Source of the DNA: Fictibacillus aquaticus
GTDB lineage: Bacteria > Bacillota > Bacilli > Bacillales > Fictibacillaceae
Direction: 5' to 3'
Length of the DNA: 64,000 nucleotides
Assembly (NCBI RefSeq): GCF_002245695.1
Contig: NZ_NOII01000003.1
Location: 673,788 to 737,787, forward strand
The notes below the pieces were generated by a model. The model was not told the DNA's origin. It saw only the letters and a program-made list of their open reading frames with translations, and ran no database searches. Each line of letters starts with the position of its first letter. The stretch's first letter is position 1. Shown in pieces: positions 35,901 to 44,639 of this stretch. Both the position numbers and the translations under genes were made by a program.

Positions 35901-38900
35901 ATTATGACGACGTCGCTCCTGAGCTTTTAAACGTTGAGTTTGAGCAGGCATCGTCTGAAGCCGGATCGCAGAACTACGTGTACGTAACAGCTGATGACAA
36001 TTTATCAGGGATCCAATATATGAATATGGAAGTGTCCGGTCCATCCGGAGAACAAAGAGTATATATTTATGACTTGAACTTGCAAGAAGACGGGCGCTGG
36101 AAAGGAACAGTCGATGTTCCTCCTTATTCTGAACCTGGAAACTGGTATGTAAGCTCTGTGTATATATCAGATAATGCAGGAAATGAGTTTTCAGAGTACT
36201 TTGGCTCGGAAAACACTCCAGCAGGGTTCGAGGTAACGAACAGCAACCCGGATACGACAGCACCGGTTGTTCATACTGCAACATTTGTAAATGATGTCGT
36301 ACAGGCTGGAGAAAGCAGCGAAATTCTTTTGGATATCTCAGATGACCGTTCAGGCACAAAATATGTTGAAGTTACTCTCCAAGGGCCTGACAGCACTAAC
36401 AAGATTATTACGACAGCTTATTACAATAAGGAGCGCGGCAAATTTGTCGGAGAGTTCTATATCTCTCAGTACGAAGAGCCTGGCGCATGGCGAGTAGATA
36501 GAATATATGTAGAAGACTTCTCAGGCAATGAAAAAGAATATGTCTACAGTGAAGAGCGTTATCCAGAGACGTTCGGTAAGTTCACAGTGGAAAACGGTGA
36601 CTATGACGGAGAAGCACCAACAGTATCAAACGTTGAATTTGTTCCATCAACAGTCAATGCAGGGGACATGGCAGAAATCGTTCTAACTGGAGAGGACAAT
36701 CAGTCAGGTATTTCAAACGCATATGTTGAATTAAGAAGTCCGAGCGGCAATCGTTCGATGTACGCGTCTGATTTTATGCAGAAAGAAGACGGCAAATGGC
36801 ATGCTGATTTATCTGTCTCTCCTTATGAAGAACCAGGAGAGTGGAAGATTTCTTATGTACGCGTTGAAGATCGTGCAGGAAATGACTGGTCAGAAAACGA
36901 TCCATCACATTATGGAGCATTAACTGTATTAAACGATAATCCAGATGTCACTGCCCCATCTGTTGAAAAAGTAGAATTTGGAGCACCTGTTTACCATGGC
37001 GGTGAAACAGGAGAAATCTACGTAACGGCAGCGGATGACATGTCTGGTGTTGAAAATCTTAGTGTCAACTTACGTAATGCAAAAGGAAACATGGATGTTT
37101 ACACATCAGAATTCTCACTGCAGGAAGACGGCCGCTGGAAAGCAGCTTTTGAGATTCCAACTTATGCAGCAAGCGGAAAATGGTATGTATCTCACGTTAA
37201 TCTGAATGATAAAGCCGGCAACTTTAACGGCGAAAGCTATGATCTAGTAAACTATCCAGAATCATTCTCAATATTTATCGTTGAAAATGAAAATGAGGAC
37301 GTTTCAGCTCCTGTCATTCAAAGCGCAGCATTTGAAGCAGGAACACTGGCAGCAGGCGACAGCACAGTGCTGCGAGTGGAAGCAGAAGACAATCAATCAG
37401 GAGTCAGCTATGTCGAGGCTGTCGTGATCAGCCCATCCGGGACTCAGACGATTCAGGATATGGCTTGGAACGCGGACGAAGACGGAAAATGGTCGATTCC
37501 AATCTACACCTCTCCTTATGCCGAAGATGGCGAATGGAGAATTGCTTCAATTTCAGTAAAAGATAATGCAGGCAACTTCGAACGATATGATTATGAAGAG
37601 CATTATCCTGATTCATTTGGAACATTAATGATTGAGAACGAGAACGCTGATACAGAAGCACCAAATGTAACCGAGGTCGCGTTCAACCCTAGCGAAGTGG
37701 ATGCAGGTGAAACTGCCGAGGTGATCATATCGGCTGAAGACACTGTTTCTGGCGTTCATAGAGCGTTTGTCGAAATGGTCAGCCCAAGCGGAAACCAATA
37801 CACATCTAACTTTGATACAGATCTTGGAGAAGACGGCAAGCTGAGAGGTTTCATTCCAATCTCGAAGTATGCTGAAAGCGGCGAGTGGAAAATCAGCTAT
37901 CTGGCTGTTTACGACAAGGCAGGCAACCGCTATGAGTTTTACCTTGAAGAAGAAGTTGAGTATCCGAACCATTTCGGAACATTGCTTGTCAAAAACGAAA
38001 ATCCAGACGTCACACCGCCAGTGATTGAAAGTGCAGCGTTTGAAAAAGACGTCATGAAAGCTGGCGAGACGAACACCATCACGATTACAGCAAGCGACGA
38101 CGTATCAGGTGTCCGATACATGGAAGTCGAGCTTATGAACAAAAAGAGCGGTAAGTACCTCTCGATTCATGAAATGGCAGCAGCAGGCGAAGGCATGTAT
38201 AAAGGAGAGTTCAGCATTTCTCGATTTGCTCAGCCTGGTGAATGGGTTGTCGCAAGCATCTATGTCGGAGATGAAGCGGGCAATCACCGCTATTACAATT
38301 ACGATGAAAACTACCCTGAAAGCTTTGAAACTTTTATGGTAGAAAACGAGACTCCGGATGTTACTGGACCTCAGATTACAAGCATCGAGTTTGTGGAATC
38401 AACACTTGAACCTGGAAGCACAGGCCACGCTATCGTCACGGCAGAAGATGACCTTTCTGGGGTACGGTACCTTGGGTTAAGATTTGTTTCTCCTTCTGGC
38501 CAAAAGCATATTCATACAGATGAAGTGGTCAAGCAATTCGATGGGACATGGAAGGTAAGCTTCTATGTACCAGCTTATGCGGAGCCTGGTGAGTGGAAGG
38601 TGCACTCTGCATGGATTGAGGATAATGAGGAAAACATTACGGATTATCACGATCTTGATATTCTTTACCCAGAAAACTTCGGGACATTTACGATTGTGAA
38701 TGAAACACCGGATATGGAAGCTCCTTCTGTTTCAAGCGTATCGTTTGAGCCAGACACACTTAACGCTGGTGACGAAGGATTCCTAATTGTAGGTGCAGAT
38801 GACGATTTATCTGGCGTTGAGTATGTAAACGTCCTTGTGGAAGGCCCGACTGGAAACCATAGAATGTCTATCGGGGCATGGGATGAAGTTGAAGAAGGAA

Positions 38901-41197
38901 AGTTCAAAGGAACCTTCTCATTGAATTCTTATGCTGAAGCTGGCGTTTGGAAGGTTACTTCTATTGAAGTGTATGACCGTGCGGGTAATTTCGCTGAATA
39001 CAGCTATGACACAGAGTACCCTGAGACATTTGGCACGTTAAATGTTATCAGTGAAAACTCCGACATCACAGCTCCGGTCTTTAACGGGATTACGTTTGGG
39101 TCGAATGCAGTTAAACCTGGCGAAAGCATGAAGGTAACAGTTGACGCAACAGAAACTGGATCAGGCATCAATGGCATTTATATTGCAGCATTTGGACCAG
39201 ACGGTAAATCTGAAGCGTATACCGAAATCATGAAAGCTGATGAGAATGGAAAATGGAGCGGAGAGCTTCGTATTCCTGCTGATGCGGCAGAAGGCAAGTG
39301 GGAGATCGCGTACATCGGTATTCAAGATAATGCGCATAACTACTGGCACCGTTATGTAGAAGAAGGCAAGTATTATGAAGGTACTCATGCAATTGAAGAG
39401 CATGAAGTCGATGCTGAAGGTATTTATTTTACCGTTGGCATTGATGAAACAGCACCAGAAACTCCGGCTGTAAATCCAGTCAGCGACAAAGATACAGTGG
39501 TAACCGGACGAGCAGAACCGAAATCAACAGTTTCTGTTTTTGCTGGCGACACGGTTCTTGGAACGGCAACAGCTGATGAGCAAGGACAGTTCACGGTTTC
39601 AATTTTGAAACAACAAGCGGGAGCTGTTTTAACAGTTACAGCTGCGGATGAAGCAGGCAACACGAGCGAAGCGGCATCAGTAACAGTTTTGGATAAAACA
39701 GCGCCTGACGTTCCAATCGTTAATGAAGTAAGCGACAAGGATACATCTGTGACAGGTAAAACAGAAGCGAAGTCAACCGTTACTGTATATGCAGCTGAGA
39801 AGGCTGTAGGAACAGCAACGGCGACTGAGCAAGGTGATTTTACGATCTCAATCCCGGCTCAAAAAGCGGATACTGTTTTATCTGTAACAGCTAAGGACGA
39901 AGCAGGCAACACGAGCAAGGCAGCAACGGTGACAGTTCTTGATAAGACAGCACCAAACACGCCGGCAGTGAACCCGGTTTCTGACAAAGACACAACAGTA
40001 ACAGGAATAACGGAAGCGTTTGCTGATGTGATTGTAAAAGCAGACAGCAAACAATTAGGCACAGCAAAAGCGAACAGCAGCGGACAGTTCAGTGTCGTTA
40101 TCACACCTCAGGCAGCTAAAACAGTGCTTGAAGTAACAGCAGCAGATGCGAAAGGCAATGTGAGCAGCGCTGCAAAAGTAACGGTAACAGATAAAACCGC
40201 GCCAAACGCTCCTGTCGTGAGCAGCGTCTCTGATATGGATGAAAGAGTGACGGGAACAGCTGAAAAGCAAAGCACCGTAACAGTCTATGTTAATGGGTCT
40301 GTGATCGGAAGCGCAGCAGCAAGTGAAGATGGAAGCTTTAGCGTGGCGATCGCCAAGCAAAAAGCAGGAACAAAGCTTGTTGTAAAAGCTAAGGATGCTT
40401 CTGGCAACGAGAGTGCTTCAGCAGAAGTAACTGTTCTGGACAAAACAGCCCCATCCAAGCCAACTGTTAATGCAGTGGACGACAATGACACTGTTGTTTC
40501 AGGCAAGTCAGAGCCAGGTGCAGCGATAACAGTAATGGCTGGAACGACAAAGGTAGGTTCTACAAAGGCAGCCAGCACTGGTGCATTTACGGTGAAACTA
40601 ACAGTGAAACAAAAAGCAGGCACGAAGCTTTCTGTTACAGCGGCAGACACAGCAGGCAATACGAGTGCAGCAACTGTTGTGACGGTAACAGATAAGACTG
40701 CTCCAGCAGTACCAGTTGTGAACGTAGTCGACAACAACGATCTGAAAGTGACTGGAAAAACAGAAGCAGGAGCAAAGGTTATTGTAAAAGCCGGAACGAA
40801 GGTAATCGGCAGCGCAACTGCGACAAGCAAAGGAACATTTACAGTAACGATTAAGGTACAGAAAGCAGGCACAGCGCTTTATGTGACAGCGACAGACAAA
40901 GCTGGCAACATAAGTACTGCTAAAAAGGTGATCGTGAAAGACGTCATCAAGCCAGCAGCACCAAAGGTAAACAAGGTAGATTCTAATGATAAAACGGTAA
41001 CAGGAACAGCAGAAGCTGGATCAACAATTACGGTAAAAGTTGGATCTAAGGTGATTGGAACAGCTAAGGCTGGATCAAACGGCAAGTTCACTGTGAAAAT
41101 CAAGGCACAAAAGGCAAACACTTATCTTTACGTCACAGCGACAGATGCTGCGAAAAACGTAAGTGCTGCTGCAAAAGTGAAAGTTGTAAAAGCTTAA
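32918..41197 (+). CDS. Giant secreted repeat protein (17 Ig-like plus 7 Big_6-type repeats)
   Basis: About 2,759 residues, the largest gene here. The signal peptide ends near SIVRAAS. An N-terminal Ig-like domain and a Pro/Glu-rich linker are followed by 17 tandem modules of about 105-117 residues (about 190-2170). Each has a V-x-F start, an AGE or AGD turn, AxDDxSGV, SPSG, EDGxW, YAEPGEWKV and DxAGN, and ends with a VENxNPDxTAP-like linker. Seven modules of about 83 residues follow (about 2175-2757), starting DKTAP and carrying VSDKD, VTGxxE and DxAGN, like bacterial Big_6 Ig domains. There is no SLH, LPxTG or membrane anchor; the end KVKVVKA is abrupt. It is probably a surface or matrix adhesin. 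Start ATG 32918 (or 32921) behind AAGGTAAGGGG. Confidence 0.85.
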   Translation: MMGLRRKISILLVFLLLLQNLGVLPSIVRAASDTSSPVFESLVVTPDKLQNGEQVSFLVKASDDTKVAEAVLSYTAPSGQIHNVKLAENEEKTGWAGTLAAPAEKENGVWKLQNITLKDEAGNASIIGGQTLPEGQSGNFEVTETAQPVENKEDPAVPPAAKEETGVQTPETSASEQPQPDAAAETDDVQAPVPVKVEFDPASVEAGQTVTAYVTFEDESDIQEAYLQLYDPNYDNPVSNQLTKGTDGRWECKLRIAENAQPGKWFVSYISATDIHGNSDHGYYNDESPEGFSQLTVTNGDLDGEAPALEKVEFEKTTVRAGELNTVYVTASDNLSEVTYSYIYLESVDGYHSVLVNTLKKAEDGRFTSKFRVPYDAEPSEWKVVHVYLEDSAGNADYAYEENSDGIFNTFTVEAALEDTQAPTVLKLEFSQDTMLIGRDIGFTLTAHDDYSGVKEAQVTFISPSGTSETQSWLYAESDDSLNGSIYVPNYSETGEWKVKSITIWDNAGNSETYDYTENYPADFEVLTVYEDNRAPVVTDLYFEKETVTGGDTNTVVVAAEDDLSGVDSMNLSLVSPNGQSNLNVDMVKQDSGNLWKGEFTIPQNAQSGVWKINYLNVSDSSWNAVTYYSEEDLSLLSRTFTVDNPNEDTEPPVLTKVDFEKESAEAGETVNVAFSTEDASEVFYMDVELVNGESSQYRYVSGMTLQDDGTYKGEFNIPLNAKEGTWKVYSANIGDIHGNEKTYYYDEQYPEQFETLAVTNSNYDGDAPVVTAADFVESAVQAGGSNTLYLTVEDANAVDFVSVEIASPNYKQTEFVYAYQDGDRWRADFDVSEFGEPGEWRVSNVYTRDIIDNGENYYFSEEGYPSSFEKFTVLNDNHDNEAPVVTKAEFEKSSIQAGESNTVYVTVEDNLSGVDYGQVTLKSPTGKFYENTYSMNQMEDGRWSGTFDVNAYSEPGVWKVSSISFTDRAGNHSYEDFERDYPDYIGTFIVENSNYDDVAPELLNVEFEQASSEAGSQNYVYVTADDNLSGIQYMNMEVSGPSGEQRVYIYDLNLQEDGRWKGTVDVPPYSEPGNWYVSSVYISDNAGNEFSEYFGSENTPAGFEVTNSNPDTTAPVVHTATFVNDVVQAGESSEILLDISDDRSGTKYVEVTLQGPDSTNKIITTAYYNKERGKFVGEFYISQYEEPGAWRVDRIYVEDFSGNEKEYVYSEERYPETFGKFTVENGDYDGEAPTVSNVEFVPSTVNAGDMAEIVLTGEDNQSGISNAYVELRSPSGNRSMYASDFMQKEDGKWHADLSVSPYEEPGEWKISYVRVEDRAGNDWSENDPSHYGALTVLNDNPDVTAPSVEKVEFGAPVYHGGETGEIYVTAADDMSGVENLSVNLRNAKGNMDVYTSEFSLQEDGRWKAAFEIPTYAASGKWYVSHVNLNDKAGNFNGESYDLVNYPESFSIFIVENENEDVSAPVIQSAAFEAGTLAAGDSTVLRVEAEDNQSGVSYVEAVVISPSGTQTIQDMAWNADEDGKWSIPIYTSPYAEDGEWRIASISVKDNAGNFERYDYEEHYPDSFGTLMIENENADTEAPNVTEVAFNPSEVDAGETAEVIISAEDTVSGVHRAFVEMVSPSGNQYTSNFDTDLGEDGKLRGFIPISKYAESGEWKISYLAVYDKAGNRYEFYLEEEVEYPNHFGTLLVKNENPDVTPPVIESAAFEKDVMKAGETNTITITASDDVSGVRYMEVELMNKKSGKYLSIHEMAAAGEGMYKGEFSISRFAQPGEWVVASIYVGDEAGNHRYYNYDENYPESFETFMVENETPDVTGPQITSIEFVESTLEPGSTGHAIVTAEDDLSGVRYLGLRFVSPSGQKHIHTDEVVKQFDGTWKVSFYVPAYAEPGEWKVHSAWIEDNEENITDYHDLDILYPENFGTFTIVNETPDMEAPSVSSVSFEPDTLNAGDEGFLIVGADDDLSGVEYVNVLVEGPTGNHRMSIGAWDEVEEGKFKGTFSLNSYAEAGVWKVTSIEVYDRAGNFAEYSYDTEYPETFGTLNVISENSDITAPVFNGITFGSNAVKPGESMKVTVDATETGSGINGIYIAAFGPDGKSEAYTEIMKADENGKWSGELRIPADAAEGKWEIAYIGIQDNAHNYWHRYVEEGKYYEGTHAIEEHEVDAEGIYFTVGIDETAPETPAVNPVSDKDTVVTGRAEPKSTVSVFAGDTVLGTATADEQGQFTVSILKQQAGAVLTVTAADEAGNTSEAASVTVLDKTAPDVPIVNEVSDKDTSVTGKTEAKSTVTVYAAEKAVGTATATEQGDFTISIPAQKADTVLSVTAKDEAGNTSKAATVTVLDKTAPNTPAVNPVSDKDTTVTGITEAFADVIVKADSKQLGTAKANSSGQFSVVITPQAAKTVLEVTAADAKGNVSSAAKVTVTDKTAPNAPVVSSVSDMDERVTGTAEKQSTVTVYVNGSVIGSAAASEDGSFSVAIAKQKAGTKLVVKAKDASGNESASAEVTVLDKTAPSKPTVNAVDDNDTVVSGKSEPGAAITVMAGTTKVGSTKAASTGAFTVKLTVKQKAGTKLSVTAADTAGNTSAATVVTVTDKTAPAVPVVNVVDNNDLKVTGKTEAGAKVIVKAGTKVIGSATATSKGTFTVTIKVQKAGTALYVTATDKAGNISTAKKVIVKDVIKPAAPKVNKVDSNDKTVTGTAEAGSTITVKVGSKVIGTAKAGSNGKFTVKIKAQKANTYLYVTATDAAKNVSAAAKVKVVKA

Positions 41198-41253
41198 TTA
41201 ATAAGGCTGTTTTCGTAAACTATGTTGCTTCTATAGAATTCAGAGAAGAGGTT

Positions 41254-41500
41254 GATCTCCGTTTCAGGCGCACGCTTTCCGCGGGGAGTGGCGAAAAGCA
41301 GAAACGGCTCGTTCAGCCCCGACAAGCAAAAGGGAAAGGGGCCGGTAAGTCGGTCTTTGACTTATTGGACACTTTCCCTTTTGACCTCGAGGGGCTAGCC
41401 GTTTTCTGCTGGACAGGTGAGCCCTTCCGTCGCATGCGCCATTGGAAGGTCTCACCTGTCTCACTCATCCCGCTGGAGTCGGCACCTTACGCTCCGATCA
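41254..41500. repeat. Hairpin-rich intergenic repeat, full copy
   Basis: This copy matches 63896-64000 over its first 105 bases with about four differences. It holds two strong hairpins: 41298-41409 (GCAGAAACGGCT and complement outside, AGCCCCG/CGAGGGGCT and CAAAAGGGAAAG/CTTTCCCTTTTG inside) and 41412-41460 (GACAGGTGAG / CTCACCTGTC with CCTTCC / GGAAGG). No reading frame of substance is present. It resembles the dispersed CGCTTTCCGCGGG-type repeats of Bacillaceae intergenic regions. Between its end and 41,697 I see no gene. Confidence 0.75.
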
Positions 41501-41696
41501 ACTTAATCAATGATGGGATCCAGACGATCAAGTCATTTTGATGAAAGAATCAGCCGAAGCATTTGAAGGGAAATAAAGCATTTCTCATGGTTAGGCGTTG
41601 AAGCTTAACTTCTTCACAGGCAAAACCGCTGAAAATTCTTCCTAACCAATCTGTTCAAAAGTAACAATCTTTTAGAAAAGAGTTATTAATAAAGAC

Positions 41697-41731
41697 AAGG
41701 TGTCCCAAGCAAATGTGGGACACCTTTTTCT
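41697..41731 (+). terminator. Intrinsic terminator without an obvious gene
   Basis: AAGGTGTCCCA (41697-41707) pairs with TGGGACACCTT (41716-41726), then a T-run. No gene precedes it for 500 bases except the hairpin repeat, so it may end the giant gene's transcript or an untranslated RNA. Confidence 0.8.
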
Positions 41732-41775
41732 TATTTGGGATGCACAAAAGAGCTTCATCACAACAGTTGCGTAGA

Positions 41776-41859
41776 TTCTTCAAGCTATTCAACGAATTTT
41801 TTAAACCATTTCAACTATTTTTTAAAGCATTTCAACGATTTTTTAAGCAATTCAAGGAT
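41776..41859. repeat. Four tandem 21-base units
   Basis: Four diverged copies of TTTTTTAAAxCATTTCAACxA type. In one frame they read FFKLFNE, FFKPFQL, FFKAFQR and FFKQFKD, a seven-residue periodicity. No ribosome binding site precedes a usable start, so coding is doubtful. Confidence 0.75.
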
Positions 41860-41906
41860 TGTTATATCATTTCAAAAATCGTAGATCTAACAGATGTTTT
41901 TTAATT

Positions 41907-41972
41907 GGGGTACGGTACCATTTCCCATCACCTGCGTTAAATCAACGTAGTTAGGAAATGGTACCGTACCCC
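41907..41972. repeat. Palindromic element, copy b
   Basis: Perfect 19-bp inverted repeat: GGGGTACGGTACCATTTCC at 41907-41925 and its complement at 41954-41972. The centre holds a smaller hairpin (CTGCGTT / AACGTAG). The arms are identical to those of copy c at 46774. Confidence 0.88.
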
Positions 41973-42148
41973 TCATAAATATAGTAAAAAATTCCTCTAT
42001 CCATATTTTGTCGAATCGACTATTATTAAGGAATGATGGGATTAATGTGCATACTTCTACGGCGGCGTACATACAGCATTTTAGAGAAAAAGCGTGGTCA
42101 ACATGAGTCTGGATCATTAGTCAATAAAAGATAAAAAGGGGATTAAGA

Positions 42149-43177
42149 ATGTTGAAAAAGAGACTTACAGCTATGTTTCTCGCATTCGCACTAGTATTGT
42201 CTGCTATGCCAGCTGTTTCATTTGCTGCTATAGCGAACGATGATCCAGAATTAACGGCTTACTTGCAAGAAGCAAGCGAGACTCGCGGTTTTGAGATCAC
42301 AGTAGAAGATTTTGAAGATTATTTGCTTGAGTATTGGGGAGCTGGCCTTGAAGATTGGACAGACTTCGCAGAGCTTGAAGAGAACCTTGGTGAAGTCATT
42401 AAAGCTGACCTCAGCAACCTAAACGATGTTTATGAGTACTATGAAATTGACGAAGCAGGCATGCTTCAGATTCTAGAAGAAAACGGTGACAGCCTCGAAC
42501 ACTACATTTATGTAGATGATCTAGACATGAACCTAGATTTTTATATTAATGGCGACTCTTTTGAAGATGACATGGGCGACATGTTTGCTGAGCTTGGATT
42601 GACAGAAGAAGAGCTTGAGAAATTAGCTGCACACTTCGAAAAAATCGCTCCGAAGCTAGAAGACCCAGCTGTTCAGCAGCGTCTTGAAGAGCTTGGACAG
42701 CGTATGGAAAACTTCCCAAGCGATTTTGAAAGCATCGACGAACTGACAGACGAGCAAATCACAGAGATCATTTCTATCTATGATGAGCTTCTTAACATCT
42801 TTGAACTTTCTCCAAAGTTTTACTTGAAAAAGGGTGATGAGCTAAAGCCAATCACACTTAAAGAATTGTTCCTTATGAAGGATCCTCAAGGCTACAACCT
42901 TTGGGTAGAGCTCTACAACCTTCAAGGTGAGTTGATTTTGGATATGGAAATCACTGCTGAAATGATCGGCGGAGAAATTATCGACGAAATCGGTGAAGAT
43001 ATCGTTGAAGTTCCGAAAGTTGTAGATAAGATCAAAGACCAGCCGAAAAAGCCAAAGACAGAAAAAGGCGGAAAGCTTCCAAACACTGCTTCAGACTACG
43101 GCACTAACGGCCTTGCAGGACTTGCGATCGCAGCTGCTGGTTTCGTTATCTACCGCCGTGTAAGAAAGACTGCGTAA
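42149..43177 (+). CDS. Acidic surface protein with LPNTA sorting signal
   Basis: A 342-residue, very acidic secreted protein. The signal peptide ends near SFAA; the body is rich in Asp/Glu with helical stretches (LTEEELEKLAAHFEKI). The C-terminus is a sortase signal: LPNTA at 310-314, a hydrophobic segment (LAGLAIAAAGFVIY) and a basic tail RRVRKTA. It fits the 'processed acidic surface protein' family, whose members sit next to a dedicated class D sortase that recognises LPxTA. Here the sortase starts 2 bases after the stop. Function beyond display on the wall is unknown. The start has AAAAAGGGG upstream. Confidence 0.9.
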   Translation: MLKKRLTAMFLAFALVLSAMPAVSFAAIANDDPELTAYLQEASETRGFEITVEDFEDYLLEYWGAGLEDWTDFAELEENLGEVIKADLSNLNDVYEYYEIDEAGMLQILEENGDSLEHYIYVDDLDMNLDFYINGDSFEDDMGDMFAELGLTEEELEKLAAHFEKIAPKLEDPAVQQRLEELGQRMENFPSDFESIDELTDEQITEIISIYDELLNIFELSPKFYLKKGDELKPITLKELFLMKDPQGYNLWVELYNLQGELILDMEITAEMIGGEIIDEIGEDIVEVPKVVDKIKDQPKKPKTEKGGKLPNTASDYGTNGLAGLAIAAAGFVIYRRVRKTA

Positions 43178-43178
43178 C

Positions 43179-43826
43179 ATGAGAAGAGAAAAGAAGAGAG
43201 CCAAAGGCGGCAAGCGCCTGGCTCTTCTTTTCATAAGTGGCGCATTGATTGCTGGCGGGCTGTGGTTCTCGACCACTAACGTTTATAAGTTCGCGAAGGG
43301 CTATCTTATGTTTAAGGTTGAAAAATCTCAGCGTGAAGAATTCAAGCCAGCGAGTGCTTATGAAAAGAAGGAAGATTCAAAGCCTAAGGAAAAAGAGCTG
43401 TATGCTGTACGCCCCAAAAAGGGCGAAGACATGGGTGAGCTTTATATTCCTAAGCTTAATGCCACATTGCCTATCTACCATGGTACTGATGAAGACGAAC
43501 TCGAGAAGGGTGTCGGTCATTACGCGAACAGCGTTCTGCCGGGTGAAGAAGATAACTCAGTCTTATCAGGACACCGGGATACGGTTTTTCGCAAGCTTGG
43601 TGAAATAGGCAAACGCGATGTGCTGACCGTCCGTACCTCAGCTGGCGAGTTCACTTACAAAGTGAAACGCGTCCGTATTGTAGATGCAGATGACAGAACA
43701 GTAATCGTGCCAAAGCCAAAAGCTACTCTGACAGTCACAACATGCTATCCGTTCAACTTCATCGGGGACGCACCTCAGCGCTACATCCTCGAGGCATTTT
43801 TGGTTGATCAAAAATTAAATCCGTAA
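43179..43826 (+). CDS. Class D sortase
   Basis: A 215-residue membrane-anchored transpeptidase (membrane segment about 13-31) with the sortase triad His132 (LSGHRDTVF), Cys189 (TLTVTTCYPF) and Arg201 (APQRYILEA). Class D is suggested by the TLTVTTCYPF motif and by the LPNTA substrate next door. It would link that acidic protein to peptidoglycan or another amine acceptor. There is no strong ribosome binding site and the ATG follows the upstream TAA by one base, so translation is probably coupled. Confidence 0.92.
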   Translation: MRREKKRAKGGKRLALLFISGALIAGGLWFSTTNVYKFAKGYLMFKVEKSQREEFKPASAYEKKEDSKPKEKELYAVRPKKGEDMGELYIPKLNATLPIYHGTDEDELEKGVGHYANSVLPGEEDNSVLSGHRDTVFRKLGEIGKRDVLTVRTSAGEFTYKVKRVRIVDADDRTVIVPKPKATLTVTTCYPFNFIGDAPQRYILEAFLVDQKLNP

Positions 43827-43828
43827 CG

Positions 43829-43865
43829 GCTGCTTTCAAACATTGAAAAGCAGTCTTTTTTTATT
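43829..43865. terminator. Terminator between sortase and SGNH hydrolase
   Basis: GCTGCTTTCAA pairs with TTGAAAAGCAG (one bulged A), followed by a T-run; it also covers the end of the convergent hydrolase gene. Confidence 0.75.
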
Positions 43866-44595
43866 CCATTTTCCGCATAACTTCATAAACTTCCTTGGCC
43901 GCGGCTTTTGCTCCTTCAGGTGACATGTGTGTTCCTGAAGAATCAAGCAGTCCTGCTGCTTGGAGCGCTTTGTCGCTTGAGCCGCCAGCCACTCTTATAA
44001 AAGCTTTATTTAAATCCACAAGCTGAATTTTGTGCTTTATAGCGAGCTGTCTAGTAATTTCGTTGTACTCTTCATTTGCGGCTTTCGGGCTGACAGAAGG
44101 GGATAACTCTGGATGGCGCTGATGATAGAGCTTATCCACTATGGGGATTGTCGTCATCAACACCGGCTGCGCGTTGATCTTCTTCAATGAAAGGATAAAA
44201 TATTCTAAGTTTTCTAGGAATCGCTCTTCAGACACTTGGTGGCGGCCATTAATCAGTCTGGAATCATTCGTGCCGAACATGATTAACACGATATCAGGGT
44301 TATATGTCAGCACATCTCTCTTAAAACGCAGCCGGGCGTGCTCGGTCGTGTGGCCTCCGATTCCTTTATTAATTAAAGTGTGCTGAGGAATCTTAGCTGA
44401 CAGCTGCGAAAACCACTTTGATTCAGAAGGAAACTTTTCAAGGGTCCAGTTGCTTCCAGCGGTATTGCTGTCGCCAAAAGCAACAACCGTCATATGTTCT
44501 GGCTCACGTCCGAACAATGTGGAGGATGTTATAGCAAAAGATATTGCAATAACGGCTAATAAACTGATTAAAACAAGATATTTTCGCTTCATCAT
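43861..44595 (-). CDS. Membrane-anchored SGNH/GDSL hydrolase
   Basis: About 244 residues with an N-terminal signal anchor (KRKYLVLISLLAVIAISFAIT) and a GDSL-type esterase domain: block I VVAFGDSNTAGSNW, block II GIGGHTTEHAR, block III FGTNDSR and block V LDSSGTHMSPEG with the catalytic Asp and His. It probably removes O-acyl groups from a wall glycan or lipid. I chose ATG 44595 (MMKRKY). The longer frame up to 44664 begins inside the terminator of the upstream gene and does not look like an exported N-terminus. A TTG at 44601 is an alternative. Confidence 0.85.
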   Translation of the reverse strand: MMKRKYLVLISLLAVIAISFAITSSTLFGREPEHMTVVAFGDSNTAGSNWTLEKFPSESKWFSQLSAKIPQHTLINKGIGGHTTEHARLRFKRDVLTYNPDIVLIMFGTNDSRLINGRHQVSEERFLENLEYFILSLKKINAQPVLMTTIPIVDKLYHQRHPELSPSVSPKAANEEYNEITRQLAIKHKIQLVDLNKAFIRVAGGSSDKALQAAGLLDSSGTHMSPEGAKAAAKEVYEVMRKME

Positions 44596-44639
44596 GTTCA
44601 AAGCTTGCCCCGCAGCGAAATTTTCTATGTAAAAAGAAA

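Noticed and set aside
38459..38471. GGGGTACGGTACC inside the giant repeat gene, identical to the palindrome arm
   Set aside because: It encodes part of a regular repeat motif (SGVRYL, matching SGVEYV and SGVRYM in other units) and no complementary arm follows, so it is explained by coding sequence.
40285..40872. Minus-strand frame with repeated Thr/Val/Ala motifs
   Set aside because: Its repetition mirrors the Big_6 repeats on the opposite strand.
41713..41904. Open frame of 63 codons containing the FFK heptads, as a gene
   Set aside because: The first ATG lies in the loop of an intrinsic terminator, the next ATG (41740) has no ribosome binding site, and the frame ends at the repeat element. 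It is kept as a repeat observation only.
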